From Flavobacteriales bacterium (GTDB lineage: Bacteria > Bacteroidota > Bacteroidia > Flavobacteriales_D > Crocinitomicaceae), in the NCBI GenBank assembly GCA_947476515.1, contig CANJQZ010000007.1, forward strand, positions 1 through 23,450: a stretch of 23,450 bases of DNA. Direction: 5' to 3'. Position 1 is the first letter of the stretch. The number at the start of each line of letters is the position of its first letter. Below are positions 8,619 through 16,719 of this stretch, one piece after another. A model generated the notes under the pieces. The model was not told where the DNA came from and searched no databases. It saw nothing but the letters and a program-made list of their open reading frames with translations. A program made the position numbers and the translations under genes.

Positions 8619-9233
8619 TCAAAAGAATAAATGTAAGAAAGATTTTCCCTTTTCCAAATTCAAAAGTAGTACAAAAAGAATTCCAAATAATGCACCACCT
8701 ATATGTGCATCATGTGCAATACCTGAATTTATCTTCCTCATCGCATAATATTCAATCAATAAATAGATAGGTCCAAATAGATATGCCGGGATTGGAATAG
8801 GGATAAAAATCAACATCAATTTCATCGTTGGATTCCAAAGTATTGCTGCAAATATTACAGCAGAAACAGCACCAGAAGCGCCTAAAGATCGATAAGAATT
8901 ATTATCCTGGTTCCTCAAATATGGGATTATGGTTGCTGCAATTCCACCTAATAAATAAAGTAAAATAAATAAGCTAATTCCGTTCTCTGCACCATAATTC
9001 TCTATCCATTGCTTGGATAAAATTTGTCCCAAAAAATACAAAGACATCATATTAAACAATAAATGCTGCCAATCTGCATGGATCCAACTGTGGGTAAACA
9101 ATCGGTAATGCTCGTTTAAATGTTTGACATTATAAGGAATAAATAGCATTTTTTCTCTTAGCTCATGTTTTTCAAAAGCTTGCCATGAAAAAAGAACATT
9201 TAATGCGATTAAAATTATAACTATTGAAATCAT
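8619..9233 (-). CDS. Rhomboid-family intramembrane serine protease
   Basis: The 204-residue integral membrane protein has about six hydrophobic segments. The catalytic dyad is visible: S120 in 'LGASGAVSA' (GxSG) and H177 in 'HDAHIGGALFG'. The conserved H57 and N61 in 'HADWQHLLFNM' match the oxyanion region of GlpG-type rhomboids. Such enzymes cut transmembrane segments of membrane proteins within the bilayer; the substrate here is unknown. The length fits the compact bacterial six-helix form without extra domains. It is first in a two-gene minus-strand unit with the class IV aminotransferase, which seems functionally unrelated. The upstream 105 bases are shared with the divergent L,D-transpeptidase gene; I find no good -7 box on this strand. 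Confidence 0.95.
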   Translation of the reverse strand: MISIVIILIALNVLFSWQAFEKHELREKMLFIPYNVKHLNEHYRLFTHSWIHADWQHLLFNMMSLYFLGQILSKQWIENYGAENGISLFILLYLLGGIAATIIPYLRNQDNNSYRSLGASGAVSAVIFAAILWNPTMKLMLIFIPIPIPAYLFGPIYLLIEYYAMRKINSGIAHDAHIGGALFGILFVLLLNLEKGKSFLHLFF

Positions 9234-9301
9234 TTTATTTAATTATTTTATTCTTTATGGTTCAATATCAGATATTTAGAACTTGAACTAGCTTGTGATT
9301 T

Positions 9302-9309
9302 TATTTTTG
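9302..9309 (+). promoter_or_regulatory. Predicted -7 box TATTTTTG for the L,D-transpeptidase gene
   Basis: An exact TAnnTTTG match lies 29 bases before the ATG at 9339. A TTG at 9283-9285 is 16 bases upstream, a poor -33 partner. It sits in a very AT-rich stretch, so chance is a real possibility. Confidence 0.4.
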
Positions 9310-9338
9310 GTTAAAAGTAAGTATATTCACCTTTAAAT

Positions 9339-10916
9339 ATGAAGAAAAAGGCCCTATTTATTTTCTTGTTACTTTTTTTATTTTCTTGTGAATTAAAGGA
9401 AGGAAGTGAAATTTCATTCTTAAAAGACAAATCATTAAAAGTTTCTGAAAAAATGGAACTCTTAATCGAATCAGATTATCTAAAAAAGCTTGGCCTTTCA
9501 AAAGAAGAAATAGTTTGGGTGCGAGAAATTTATAAAAAAAGAAACTTAAAACCTTTTTTTGCAAACGATTCAAGCCTAAATAAAAAAGGCGTAGCAATAG
9601 AAATATGGCAAAAGCATCCACTTTATTTCGGGATTCCTCAAAAAAGGTTGGTGAAATTGAGGAAAATTAACTTGCATCCTCTTGAAAAAGATGTTTTGAT
9701 TACCCTCAATAACGCACGAATATTAGAAGATTTAAATAAGGGTATTTTTAATTTTGACAGTAAGACCTTAAAACCTAAATCTCTGCCTACAACAGAAGCG
9801 TATATTTTAACATTAAAACAATTAGACACCATTTCAATAGATCGTTTATTTTTGAAACAAGGTAGTTTAGATAGCAATTATCAATTTCTTGCACAACACC
9901 TTTTTGATTATTGCATGCGATACCAAATAGACACTACGAATTATCACATAAAAACGCGTACTGAAGACAGTTTAAGTAAATTTAGTGCTGTACAAAAAGC
10001 ACTTCAAGGTAGCAATTATTTAAGCCCTGGCGATTGGGATCTTAAGAATGGTATTAGCGCCTTAAAATTATTTCAAACACACAATGGTTTGTCTCCTGAT
10101 GGAATTCTTAATTCCTATACAGCAAAAGCACTCAACGAATCAACAGAACATAAAGTTCTAAGAGCGATGCTAAGTCTAGATAAATTACGACAATCAAAAA
10201 TGCATCAAGAAAAATACATGCGTATAAACATTCCTGAATACAGATTATATTTTTACGCCAATGACAGTTTGAAAAGTATAAATAGAATTGTTGTAGGTAA
10301 GATAACCAATAAGACTCCTGAGCTTAATTCTAATGTTACCCATGTAATTGCACTTCCATTTTGGAAAGTACCTTCAGATATCGCAAATCATGAAGTACTT
10401 CCCTCAGTTAAAAATAATAATAGCTATTTGGCCAAACACAATTATAAAATATATCAAGAAAAGGATGTTGAGATCGACCCAAGTACAGTTGCATGGAAAG
10501 GGAAATCAAATTTTCCTTATTCCCTTATACAACAACCAGGATTAGACAATAGTTTGGGGCTGATTAAGTTTGAATTTGCAAATAAATATAATGTCTATGT
10601 TCATGATACGCCCTCAAAAGGTTTGTTCAACAATCCAATTAGAAGTTATTCGCATGGCTGTATGCGCTGTGAAAATCCAATTCAATTAGCAAAATTAGTT
10701 TTAGATAATGATAAAATAGGTAGGAAAAAGAATATTATTACAAAAGATTCATTGGACAGTATTATATCCCGAGGTAGAAACTATCCTATCGCTTTACAAA
10801 GAAGTTTTCCTATTTTTGTTTACTATCAAACAGTTGTTGCATATAGAGATAAAATACTTTTTCAATTAGATATTTATGATCGAGATCAAGAATATTTAGA
10901 TTTGCTCATCAACTAA
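9339..10916 (+). CDS. L,D-transpeptidase (YkuD family) lipoprotein, YcbB/LdtD-like
   Basis: L,D-transpeptidases make 3-3 cross-links in peptidoglycan or attach proteins to it. The 525-residue protein begins with a lipoprotein signal: basic MKKK, a hydrophobic core, and lipobox LFSC with C17, so it is probably periplasmic and membrane-anchored. A scaffold region resembling YcbB spans about 30-215. A peptidoglycan-binding-like helical repeat lies near 225-268 ('GISALKLFQTHNGLSPDGI'). The YkuD catalytic domain starts near 295; its motif 'YSHGCMRCENP' gives H439, nucleophile C441 and R443, and H416 or a near neighbour sits in 'YVHDTP'. About 75 residues follow the active site, as in YcbB-like enzymes. 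It stands alone on the plus strand between divergent rhomboid and the rpe promoter. Confidence 0.95.
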   Translation: MKKKALFIFLLLFLFSCELKEGSEISFLKDKSLKVSEKMELLIESDYLKKLGLSKEEIVWVREIYKKRNLKPFFANDSSLNKKGVAIEIWQKHPLYFGIPQKRLVKLRKINLHPLEKDVLITLNNARILEDLNKGIFNFDSKTLKPKSLPTTEAYILTLKQLDTISIDRLFLKQGSLDSNYQFLAQHLFDYCMRYQIDTTNYHIKTRTEDSLSKFSAVQKALQGSNYLSPGDWDLKNGISALKLFQTHNGLSPDGILNSYTAKALNESTEHKVLRAMLSLDKLRQSKMHQEKYMRINIPEYRLYFYANDSLKSINRIVVGKITNKTPELNSNVTHVIALPFWKVPSDIANHEVLPSVKNNNSYLAKHNYKIYQEKDVEIDPSTVAWKGKSNFPYSLIQQPGLDNSLGLIKFEFANKYNVYVHDTPSKGLFNNPIRSYSHGCMRCENPIQLAKLVLDNDKIGRKKNIITKDSLDSIISRGRNYPIALQRSFPIFVYYQTVVAYRDKILFQLDIYDRDQEYLDLLIN

Positions 10917-10929
10917 TGAGAATTACGCT

Positions 10930-10937
10930 TAATTTTG
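10930..10937 (+). promoter_or_regulatory. Predicted -7 box TAATTTTG for rpe
   Basis: An exact TAnnTTTG match lies 17 bases before the rpe ATG at 10955, in the 38-base gap after the L,D-transpeptidase stop. The nearest TTTG (10901-10904) is 25 bases upstream, longer than usual. It suggests that rpe starts its own transcript. Confidence 0.5.
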
Positions 10938-10954
10938 TCTTTTAAAACAAAACT

Positions 10955-11599
10955 ATGATCATCTCACCCTCTGTTCTTTCTTGTGATTTCGGTAATATCG
11001 AAAGAGATACAAAAATGTTAGATGCATCTGAAGCTGATTGGTTGCATATTGATGTAATGGATGGTGTATTTGTTCCAAATATTTCATTTGGTTTCCCCGT
11101 CTTGCAAGCCATTAGGAAACATACTAATAAATCATTAGATGTTCACCTAATGATTCAGAATCCTGATCATTATTTAGAAGAGTTTAAAAAAGCTGGAGCT
11201 GATATTTTAACAGTGCATTACGAAGCGTGTACACATTTACATCGCACCATTTCTCGAATAAAAGAATTAGGAATGAAAGCTGGGGTTGCATTAAATCCAC
11301 ACACCCCAATTCAGGTACTTGAAGAAATTATTGGACAATTAGATTTAGTACTAATAATGAGTGTAAATCCTGGCTTTGGGGGACAATCATTTATTGATGA
11401 AAGCATAAATAAAGTTAAAAGATTATCTGCTCTAATTGAAAAACATCAATCTAAAGCGATTATAGAAATTGATGGGGGTGTAAACTTAACTACAGGAAAA
11501 CAACTTTCAGATGCCGGTGCTCATGCATTAGTGGCTGGAAGTTTTGTATTTAATTCTGAACAACCAAGCGAAACTATCAAAGCGCTAAAACAATTATAG
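10955..11599 (+). CDS. rpe: Ribulose-phosphate 3-epimerase
   Basis: This enzyme interconverts D-ribulose 5-phosphate and D-xylulose 5-phosphate in the pentose phosphate pathway. The 214-residue TIM-barrel protein has normal length. Expected metal and catalytic residues are present: S7 in 'ISPSVLSCDF', H31 and D33 in 'LHIDVMDG', H64 in 'LDVHLMI', and D173 in 'IEIDGGVN'. The phosphate-binding 'MSVNPGFGGQSF' and 'LVAGSFVF' segments are intact. It begins 38 bases after the L,D-transpeptidase stop with its own predicted promoter. The next gene follows after 38 bases, so rpe may lead a run of four plus-strand genes, although no functional link among them is obvious. Confidence 0.98.
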   Translation: MIISPSVLSCDFGNIERDTKMLDASEADWLHIDVMDGVFVPNISFGFPVLQAIRKHTNKSLDVHLMIQNPDHYLEEFKKAGADILTVHYEACTHLHRTISRIKELGMKAGVALNPHTPIQVLEEIIGQLDLVLIMSVNPGFGGQSFIDESINKVKRLSALIEKHQSKAIIEIDGGVNLTTGKQLSDAGAHALVAGSFVFNSEQPSETIKALKQL

Positions 11600-11637
11600 C
11601 GTAACCTAATTAGCATAGGCTCGTTTCAAAAAAGCAT

Positions 11638-12738
11638 ATGAAATACATTTTATTATTTCTTTTTATTTCACTTGGATTGTTTGATTTAAACAGTCAAGTT
11701 AACCTTGTGCAAAAAGAAAAAGAATTAAACGAAAGGCTTTTAGACTTCCGTTCTGCAAAAACGGATCAGGAAATTAATAAAAAAGGTCTTGAATTTAGGA
11801 GTGCAATGTTGAATTTCCTAAAATTAGAGGGCGCATTTACCTATACTTTTACTCAATTAAAAACAGTCGCAATAATAGACAGTCCTGACAAATTGGTTCG
11901 TATAGTAAATTGGAATCTTGAATATAATGATTTATCATACGCATATGCTGCATTTGTTATGAAATCCGAAGGTGATGACGAACCTGTTAAAATAATTGAA
12001 CTTGTAGACAAGTTAGATCCTTATACCGTAAAACCTGAAGGTGTAATTGATGCTAAAAATTGGTATGGTGCTTTATATTATAAAATAATACCTGTAGAAT
12101 ACAATGGTAATATAGAATACACACTGCTTGGTTGGGATGGTGGGACAAGCGGAAGTAACTTTAAAATTATTGATGTCCTTACCTTTACGCCAAATACAGC
12201 TAAGTTAGGAAGTCCTTTATTTGTTAAAAAGAAAACAACATCTAAGCGTATTATTTTTGAATATTCTGACAAATCTGTTATGTCACTAAAATATGATGAA
12301 AAGAATAAACGCATCGTTTATGACCATCTTTCTCCCGAATCCTCCAGTTTGGCAGGCGTATTTTCCTATTATGTTCCGGATTTTTCATACGATGCCTATA
12401 TTTGGCAAGAAGATAAATGGGTACTAGAAGAAGATGTAATTGCTGTAAATTCTACAGGCATAAATAAGCATCATACCATCTACACCCTAGACCCAAAAAC
12501 TGGAAAAACGAAAGAAGAAAACATTAAGGAAGACTGGGTTAATCCAGAAGATCCCAATAAGAAAGGTGATATAGGACATGTCGCAAGAACAGTCGAAAGT
12601 GAAGCAGCATTAAATACCGATAGAGAAACTTTAGATATTAAAGATAAAAGGAACAAACGCGATCGTCGCAATCCAAATGGGCTTTCTGTAACGACCGGAA
12701 AGTACAAGAAAAAGAACCGTCGTACTACTAAACCATAG
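11638..12738 (+). CDS. Secreted protein of unknown function with a basic C-terminal tail
   Basis: I do not recognise a characterised family. The 366 residues begin with a Sec signal peptide (about 1-20, hydrophobic core followed by 'LNSQ'), so the protein is likely exported. The middle (about 25-280) is rich in aromatic, beta-prone segments, including 'WYGALYYKIIPVEYNG' near 142 and 'LLGWDGGTSGSNFKIIDVL' near 163, and looks like a globular beta domain. The last ~30 residues are strongly basic, with many KR and KK pairs ('KDKRNKRDRRNPNG' and 'KYKKKNRR'), odd for a secreted protein. The cvfB-like ATG follows its TAG directly, with no gap, so translation is probably coupled. It lies between rpe and an RNA-binding protein gene; the context gives no clear role. 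Confidence 0.8.
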   Translation: MKYILLFLFISLGLFDLNSQVNLVQKEKELNERLLDFRSAKTDQEINKKGLEFRSAMLNFLKLEGAFTYTFTQLKTVAIIDSPDKLVRIVNWNLEYNDLSYAYAAFVMKSEGDDEPVKIIELVDKLDPYTVKPEGVIDAKNWYGALYYKIIPVEYNGNIEYTLLGWDGGTSGSNFKIIDVLTFTPNTAKLGSPLFVKKKTTSKRIIFEYSDKSVMSLKYDEKNKRIVYDHLSPESSSLAGVFSYYVPDFSYDAYIWQEDKWVLEEDVIAVNSTGINKHHTIYTLDPKTGKTKEENIKEDWVNPEDPNKKGDIGHVARTVESEAALNTDRETLDIKDKRNKRDRRNPNGLSVTTGKYKKKNRRTTKP

Positions 12739-13566
12739 ATGCAACTAGGTATATTTAATAAATTAAAAATCAACCGAATAACTCCCCCAGGAGCATTTTT
12801 AGAAGACCTTCAAGGAAACGAAGTTTTACTTCCAACAAAATACCTTACTGAAGATATGGAATTAGATTCAGAAGTAAGTGTTTTTATCATGAAGGATTCT
12901 GAAAATAGAATTGTCGCCACAACAGAAACGCCCCATCTTTTATTAGGAGGCTTCAACTATTTGAGAATTGCGGAAGTAAATCCATATGGTGCATTTGCAG
13001 ATTGGGGTTTAGATAAAGATTTATTCGTTCCTTTTCGCGAACAATTGCACAAAGTTTATATTGACGAAAAATACTTGTTTGTATTAAAATACGACCATGA
13101 AACAGATCGTTTATTTGGTAGTATGAAAATAAAAAAATCAATTGATCCTTGTATAAAAGACATTACGGGTGAAGAAGTAGAACTCCTTATTTGCGAGAAA
13201 ACGGATTTGGGAATTAATGTTATTGTAAACAATAGACATGCTGGTTTAATATATCATCAAGATTTTAATAAACCATTAGAGCGTGGTGATCGAAGTGTAG
13301 GATTTGTATCAAAAGTTAGGGAAGATGGTAAATTGGACATAAGATTCGAGCCTTTAACTTTTGAAAAGTATGATCTTGCTACAGAAGATTTATTAGAAAA
13401 ATTAAGAGTTGAAAAAACTATTTATCTTACTGATAACTCTAGTCCAGAGGACATTAGAGAATACATGGGAATGAGTAAAAAAACCTTTAAACAAGCAATT
13501 GGAAAACTTTATCGATTCAGAAAAATCGCATTATTTCCAGATAGAATTGAATTTATTGAAAAATAA
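12739..13566 (+). CDS. CvfB-like S1 RNA-binding protein
   Basis: The 275-residue protein matches the CvfB/YitL layout: consecutive S1-type OB folds and a C-terminal winged helix. S1-like segments start near residue 5 ('NKLKINRITPPGAFLED'), near 75 ('YLRIAEVNPYGAFADWGL', typical S1 with 'LFVPF') and near 145 ('ITGEEVELLICEKTDLGIN'). The final ~55 residues ('PEDIREYMGMSKKTFKQAIG' onward) resemble a winged helix with a helix-turn-helix. CvfB in Staphylococcus affects virulence gene expression and binds RNA; the role in Bacteroidota is not known. The ATG directly follows the TAG of the preceding secreted-protein gene. The pseudouridine synthase gene begins 15 bases later, so two RNA-related genes sit together. 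Confidence 0.9.
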   Translation: MQLGIFNKLKINRITPPGAFLEDLQGNEVLLPTKYLTEDMELDSEVSVFIMKDSENRIVATTETPHLLLGGFNYLRIAEVNPYGAFADWGLDKDLFVPFREQLHKVYIDEKYLFVLKYDHETDRLFGSMKIKKSIDPCIKDITGEEVELLICEKTDLGINVIVNNRHAGLIYHQDFNKPLERGDRSVGFVSKVREDGKLDIRFEPLTFEKYDLATEDLLEKLRVEKTIYLTDNSSPEDIREYMGMSKKTFKQAIGKLYRFRKIALFPDRIEFIEK

Positions 13567-13581
13567 AGTTCTGTAAAAAAC

Positions 13582-15261
13582 ATGTCAATCGACTCCTGTT
13601 TCATTCGTTTCAAAGGCACCCTTGATGGAATTACATTGCCTGAAAAATTTGATTACCCATTTTATTATGACCCTACTCCGCTTGCATTAATCGCTGCAAA
13701 AGAATTAAAAGAGTATTTAAGAACTCAAGAAGATTGGGTGCATAATTTTGGGATAGATCCTGATCTCAATTCTTTGGTTATTGGCAAGATGTTTGGTGTT
13801 TTGGTTGTTAAAAATGAAATCGGTGAACTTGGGTATTTGAGAGCATTTTCAGGTAAATTGGCCGGTGGTAATCACCATGAACAATTTGTCCCTCCAGTAT
13901 TTGACATGCTAAAGGAGGATGGTTTTTATAAAAAAGAAGAAGCAATAGTAAATGAATTTAATTCAAAAATTCTCGCTTTAGAAACTGACCCCATGTTCCT
14001 AAAACTTAAAGATGAATTACAAGCATTAAAAAAACAAGCTCAAGATTCATTAGCTCAAACAAAAATTAATATTAAGCAAGCGAAACTTGAGCGAAAAAAA
14101 CAAAGATGTGATTCGATATCGATGCATCAAGAGGAAATTAATATCCTACTAAAAAATCTAAGCGAACTAAGTATAAGGGAACAATTTGAATTAAAAGATC
14201 AGCAAAAATACTGGAGTTATAATATCACATCATTAGAGGAAAAAATCAATGTTTACGAAGAAAAACTTAGTGCACTTAAATTGGAACGAAAAAATAAATC
14301 AGCAAAAATTCAAGCTCAATTGTTTGAACAATATTTATTTTACAATCAAAATTTAGAATCTAAAAGTCTTGGAAGTATTTTTTCGGAAACTCCTTTCCAC
14401 CAACCACCTGCAGGTGCTGGAGAATGCGCCGCGCCTAAGCTTTTACAATATGCATTCCAACATAAATTAACCCCTTTAACAATCGCTGAATTTTGGTGGG
14501 GTGATGCGCCTAAATCAGAAATTAGAGCACATGAACAATATTATCCAGCATGCAAAGGTAAATGCGAACCCATTTTAGCTCATATGTTAAAAGGTATTGA
14601 AATCAATGAAAACAAATTATTACAAAATCCTGGAATTGGAAAGTCCTTAGAAATAATTTATGAAGATGATGCTATTGCTATCATCAACAAGCCATTTGAA
14701 TTTTTATCCGTTCCTGGAAAAAACATCAAAGATTCTGTTGCAGAGCGCATGAAAATCATATATCCCGAGGCTACAGGTCCTTTGGTAGTGCATCGATTAG
14801 ACATGTCAACTTCCGGATTAATGCTGATTGCAAAGACAATTTCAGTACATAAAGTACTTCAGAGACAATTCATAAAAAGGAAAATCGAAAAAGAATACGA
14901 GGCTTTATTAGAGGGTGATTTAAAAACAAATAAGGGACGCATCAATTTACCATTGCGTTTAGATATTGATGATCGCCCAAGACAATTGGTATGCTTTGAA
15001 CATGGAAAATTAGCGCAAACAGATTGGGAATTATTAGAAAGAAAAGACGGAAAGTCTAAAGTGCGCTTTAAACCAATAACAGGACGAACGCATCAATTAA
15101 GAGTTCATGCGGCACACCCACTTGGACTCAACATGCCTATTGTTGGAGATGATCTTTATGGCAAAAAAGAAAAGCGTTTATATTTACATGCTGCTAAACT
15201 AAGTTTTTATCATCCTGTTAATCGGCTATGGTTAACTTTTGAATTGAATTCAGATTTTTAA
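13582..15261 (+). CDS. RluA-family pseudouridine synthase, long form with N-terminal extension and coiled coil
   Basis: The enzyme isomerises uridine to pseudouridine in rRNA or tRNA. The catalytic domain occupies about 355-559, with D407 in 'VVHRLDMSTSGL', the 'EKEYEALLEGD' segment, and 'PITGRTHQLRVHAAHPLG' near the C-terminus. At 559 residues it is about twice the usual RluA length. The extension has a conserved N-terminal block (1-115, including 'FAGKLAGGNHHEQF'-like residues), a charged coiled coil (about 125-255), and a block with C282, H317, C324 and C328 ('PACKGKC') that could bind a metal. I recall this long form from other Bacteroidota and some gammaproteobacteria. The target site on RNA cannot be told from sequence. 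It lies 15 bases after the CvfB-like gene and ends the run of plus-strand genes before a 151-base gap. Confidence 0.93.
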   Translation: MSIDSCFIRFKGTLDGITLPEKFDYPFYYDPTPLALIAAKELKEYLRTQEDWVHNFGIDPDLNSLVIGKMFGVLVVKNEIGELGYLRAFSGKLAGGNHHEQFVPPVFDMLKEDGFYKKEEAIVNEFNSKILALETDPMFLKLKDELQALKKQAQDSLAQTKINIKQAKLERKKQRCDSISMHQEEINILLKNLSELSIREQFELKDQQKYWSYNITSLEEKINVYEEKLSALKLERKNKSAKIQAQLFEQYLFYNQNLESKSLGSIFSETPFHQPPAGAGECAAPKLLQYAFQHKLTPLTIAEFWWGDAPKSEIRAHEQYYPACKGKCEPILAHMLKGIEINENKLLQNPGIGKSLEIIYEDDAIAIINKPFEFLSVPGKNIKDSVAERMKIIYPEATGPLVVHRLDMSTSGLMLIAKTISVHKVLQRQFIKRKIEKEYEALLEGDLKTNKGRINLPLRLDIDDRPRQLVCFEHGKLAQTDWELLERKDGKSKVRFKPITGRTHQLRVHAAHPLGLNMPIVGDDLYGKKEKRLYLHAAKLSFYHPVNRLWLTFELNSDF

Positions 15262-15384
15262 TTTCAAAGTGATAATTTTGAGATTTGTTACGCTGACTTA
15301 AACATTTTATTCGCGCTAGAATTATCTATTGAAAAGAAATAATAAATCAAAGTGATTTCTATCTTCGGATTAATTACAAAAGTT

Positions 15385-15392
15385 TATCTTTG
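15385..15392 (+). promoter_or_regulatory. Predicted -7 box TATCTTTG for the PyrR-like/murQ cluster
   Basis: An exact TAnnTTTG match lies 20 bases before the ATG at 15413, within the 151-base gap that follows the pseudouridine synthase. No clear TTTG is found at -33; TTCG at 15364-15367 is 17 bases upstream. Upstream of it, AAATCA and TGATTT (15344-15358) form a weak 6-bp inverted repeat without a T-run. I see nothing else in the gap. Confidence 0.5.
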
Positions 15393-15412
15393 TTTTAAAC
15401 AATATTAGGCGC

Positions 15413-15907
15413 ATGCAAGTTATTTTGAATCATCAGAAAATTCATCAGAAAATAACCCGTTTAGGGCATCAAATCATAGAAAATTGTGTCGGTGAAAAGA
15501 CCATTTATATCGGTGGAATAATAGGTAACGGCTATATCTTAGCGCAATTATTAGCAAAAATCATCAGTGATCATTCAGAGATTACCGTTCATGTTTTTGA
15601 AGTTACTATTAACAAAGAAGAACCATGGAAATATCCAATAACCTTTTCAATCGATGAAAAATCGCTTAAAAAAGGTTTTATTGTTCTTGTTGATGATGTA
15701 ATTAATTCGGGAAAAACAATGCAATATGCACTCGTTCGATTTCTTGAACAAGCTACTAAATCAATTAAAACTGTCGTATTAGTCGATCGACAACACAGAA
15801 GATACCCAATTAAAGCAGATTTTGCTGGACTTGGTTTATCGACAACTTTAAAAAATAGAGTGGAAATCGACCTTAACGCATTAGATTCGAAGGCTTATTT
15901 AATATGA
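15413..15907 (+). CDS. PyrR-like phosphoribosyltransferase
   Basis: The 164-residue type I phosphoribosyltransferase has the PRPP-binding loop 'VLVDDVINSGKT' at 91-102. The downstream segment 'VVLVDRQHRRYPIKADFAG' corresponds to the 'LVDRGHRELPI..D' region of PyrR, making PyrR-like the best match. PyrR has uracil phosphoribosyltransferase activity and, in Firmicutes, regulates pyr mRNA by attenuation. No pyr gene or attenuator is visible here, and the N-terminal half is divergent, so substrate and any regulatory role are uncertain. It has a predicted promoter 20 bases upstream and leads a four-gene chain, overlapping murQ by 4 bases (ATGA). A salvage role for a free base fits the salvage character of MurQ, but that is inference. 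Confidence 0.8.
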   Translation: MQVILNHQKIHQKITRLGHQIIENCVGEKTIYIGGIIGNGYILAQLLAKIISDHSEITVHVFEVTINKEEPWKYPITFSIDEKSLKKGFIVLVDDVINSGKTMQYALVRFLEQATKSIKTVVLVDRQHRRYPIKADFAGLGLSTTLKNRVEIDLNALDSKAYLI

Positions 15908-16719
15908 AAAAAATAACTGAATCAGATTCTAATTACCAGAATCTTGAAAAGATGTCCAGTCTTGATTTATTGCGCAACATCAACAAAGAAGATCAAACCG
16001 TTTCTGAAGCTGTCGCTCTAGAAATACCCTCTATTGAAGCCTTTGTAGAAGCTTGTTTTTCCAGAATGAAAAATGGAGGGAGGCTTTTTTATTTAGGTGC
16101 AGGCACCAGTGGTAGACTTGGTATTGTTGACGCAAGTGAATGCCCACCAACCTTTGGAATTGATCATGGAATTGTCGTTGGAATTATTGCAGGTGGCGAT
16201 ACAGCCATTCGAAAAGCAGTGGAATTTGCCGAAGATGATCGCGAACAAGCATGGAAAGATTTAGCACCTTTTAACTTAACTAAAAACGATACTATTGTTG
16301 GGATTGCAGCCTCTGGATCTACCCCTTATGTTCTTGGCGCGATTGAAAAAGCAAATGAATTAGGAATTCTAACAGCTGGAATTTCCTGCAACCCCTCCTC
16401 CCCTCTATCCGCATTGGTGCAGTTTCCAATGGCTCCGGTAGTTGGACCAGAATTTGTCACAGGAAGCACGCGTATGAAATCAGGCACAGCTCAAAAACTA
16501 GTCTTAAATATGATATCTACGACACTAATGATTAAATTGGGAAAAGTAAAGGGTAATAAAATGGTTGATATGCAATTGAGCAATCACAAACTGGTGGATC
16601 GTGGCATCAAGATGATTATTGATGAACTTCATATTGAACAGGCACTCGCGCAAGAACTATTAGAAAAAACAGGTTCTGTTCGCGCAGCTGTTAATCACTA
16701 CAATAACAACAAGATATGA
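15904..16719 (+). CDS. murQ: N-acetylmuramic acid 6-phosphate etherase
   Basis: MurQ cleaves the lactyl ether of MurNAc-6-phosphate to give GlcNAc-6-phosphate and D-lactate during peptidoglycan recycling. The SIS-domain protein has 271 residues, a little shorter than E. coli MurQ (about 298). It has the sugar-phosphate motif 'LGAGTSGRLGIVDASECPP' with E79, which aligns with E. coli E83, and E110 in 'EFAEDD', which fits E. coli E114. 'GSTRMKSGTAQK' near 190 is a family signature. The missing length is at the C-terminus. It overlaps the PyrR-like gene and the ureohydrolase gene by 4 bases each (ATGA in both cases). No AnmK, MurNAc kinase, PTS or NagA gene lies in the window, so the source of the substrate is not visible. 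Confidence 0.95.
   Translation: MKKITESDSNYQNLEKMSSLDLLRNINKEDQTVSEAVALEIPSIEAFVEACFSRMKNGGRLFYLGAGTSGRLGIVDASECPPTFGIDHGIVVGIIAGGDTAIRKAVEFAEDDREQAWKDLAPFNLTKNDTIVGIAASGSTPYVLGAIEKANELGILTAGISCNPSSPLSALVQFPMAPVVGPEFVTGSTRMKSGTAQKLVLNMISTTLMIKLGKVKGNKMVDMQLSNHKLVDRGIKMIIDELHIEQALAQELLEKTGSVRAAVNHYNNNKI

Noticed and set aside
9358..9877. Antisense open frames across the L,D-transpeptidase gene.
   Set aside because: They overlap a well-supported gene with complete motifs, have low-complexity hydrophobic or basic composition, and have no promoter; they are shadows.
15262..15412. The 151-base gap before the PyrR-like gene as a PyrR-type attenuator or riboswitch.
   Set aside because: I see only a 6-bp weak inverted repeat and no terminator/antiterminator pair or known leader motif; the promoter box lies downstream of the repeat, so it would not be in the transcript.
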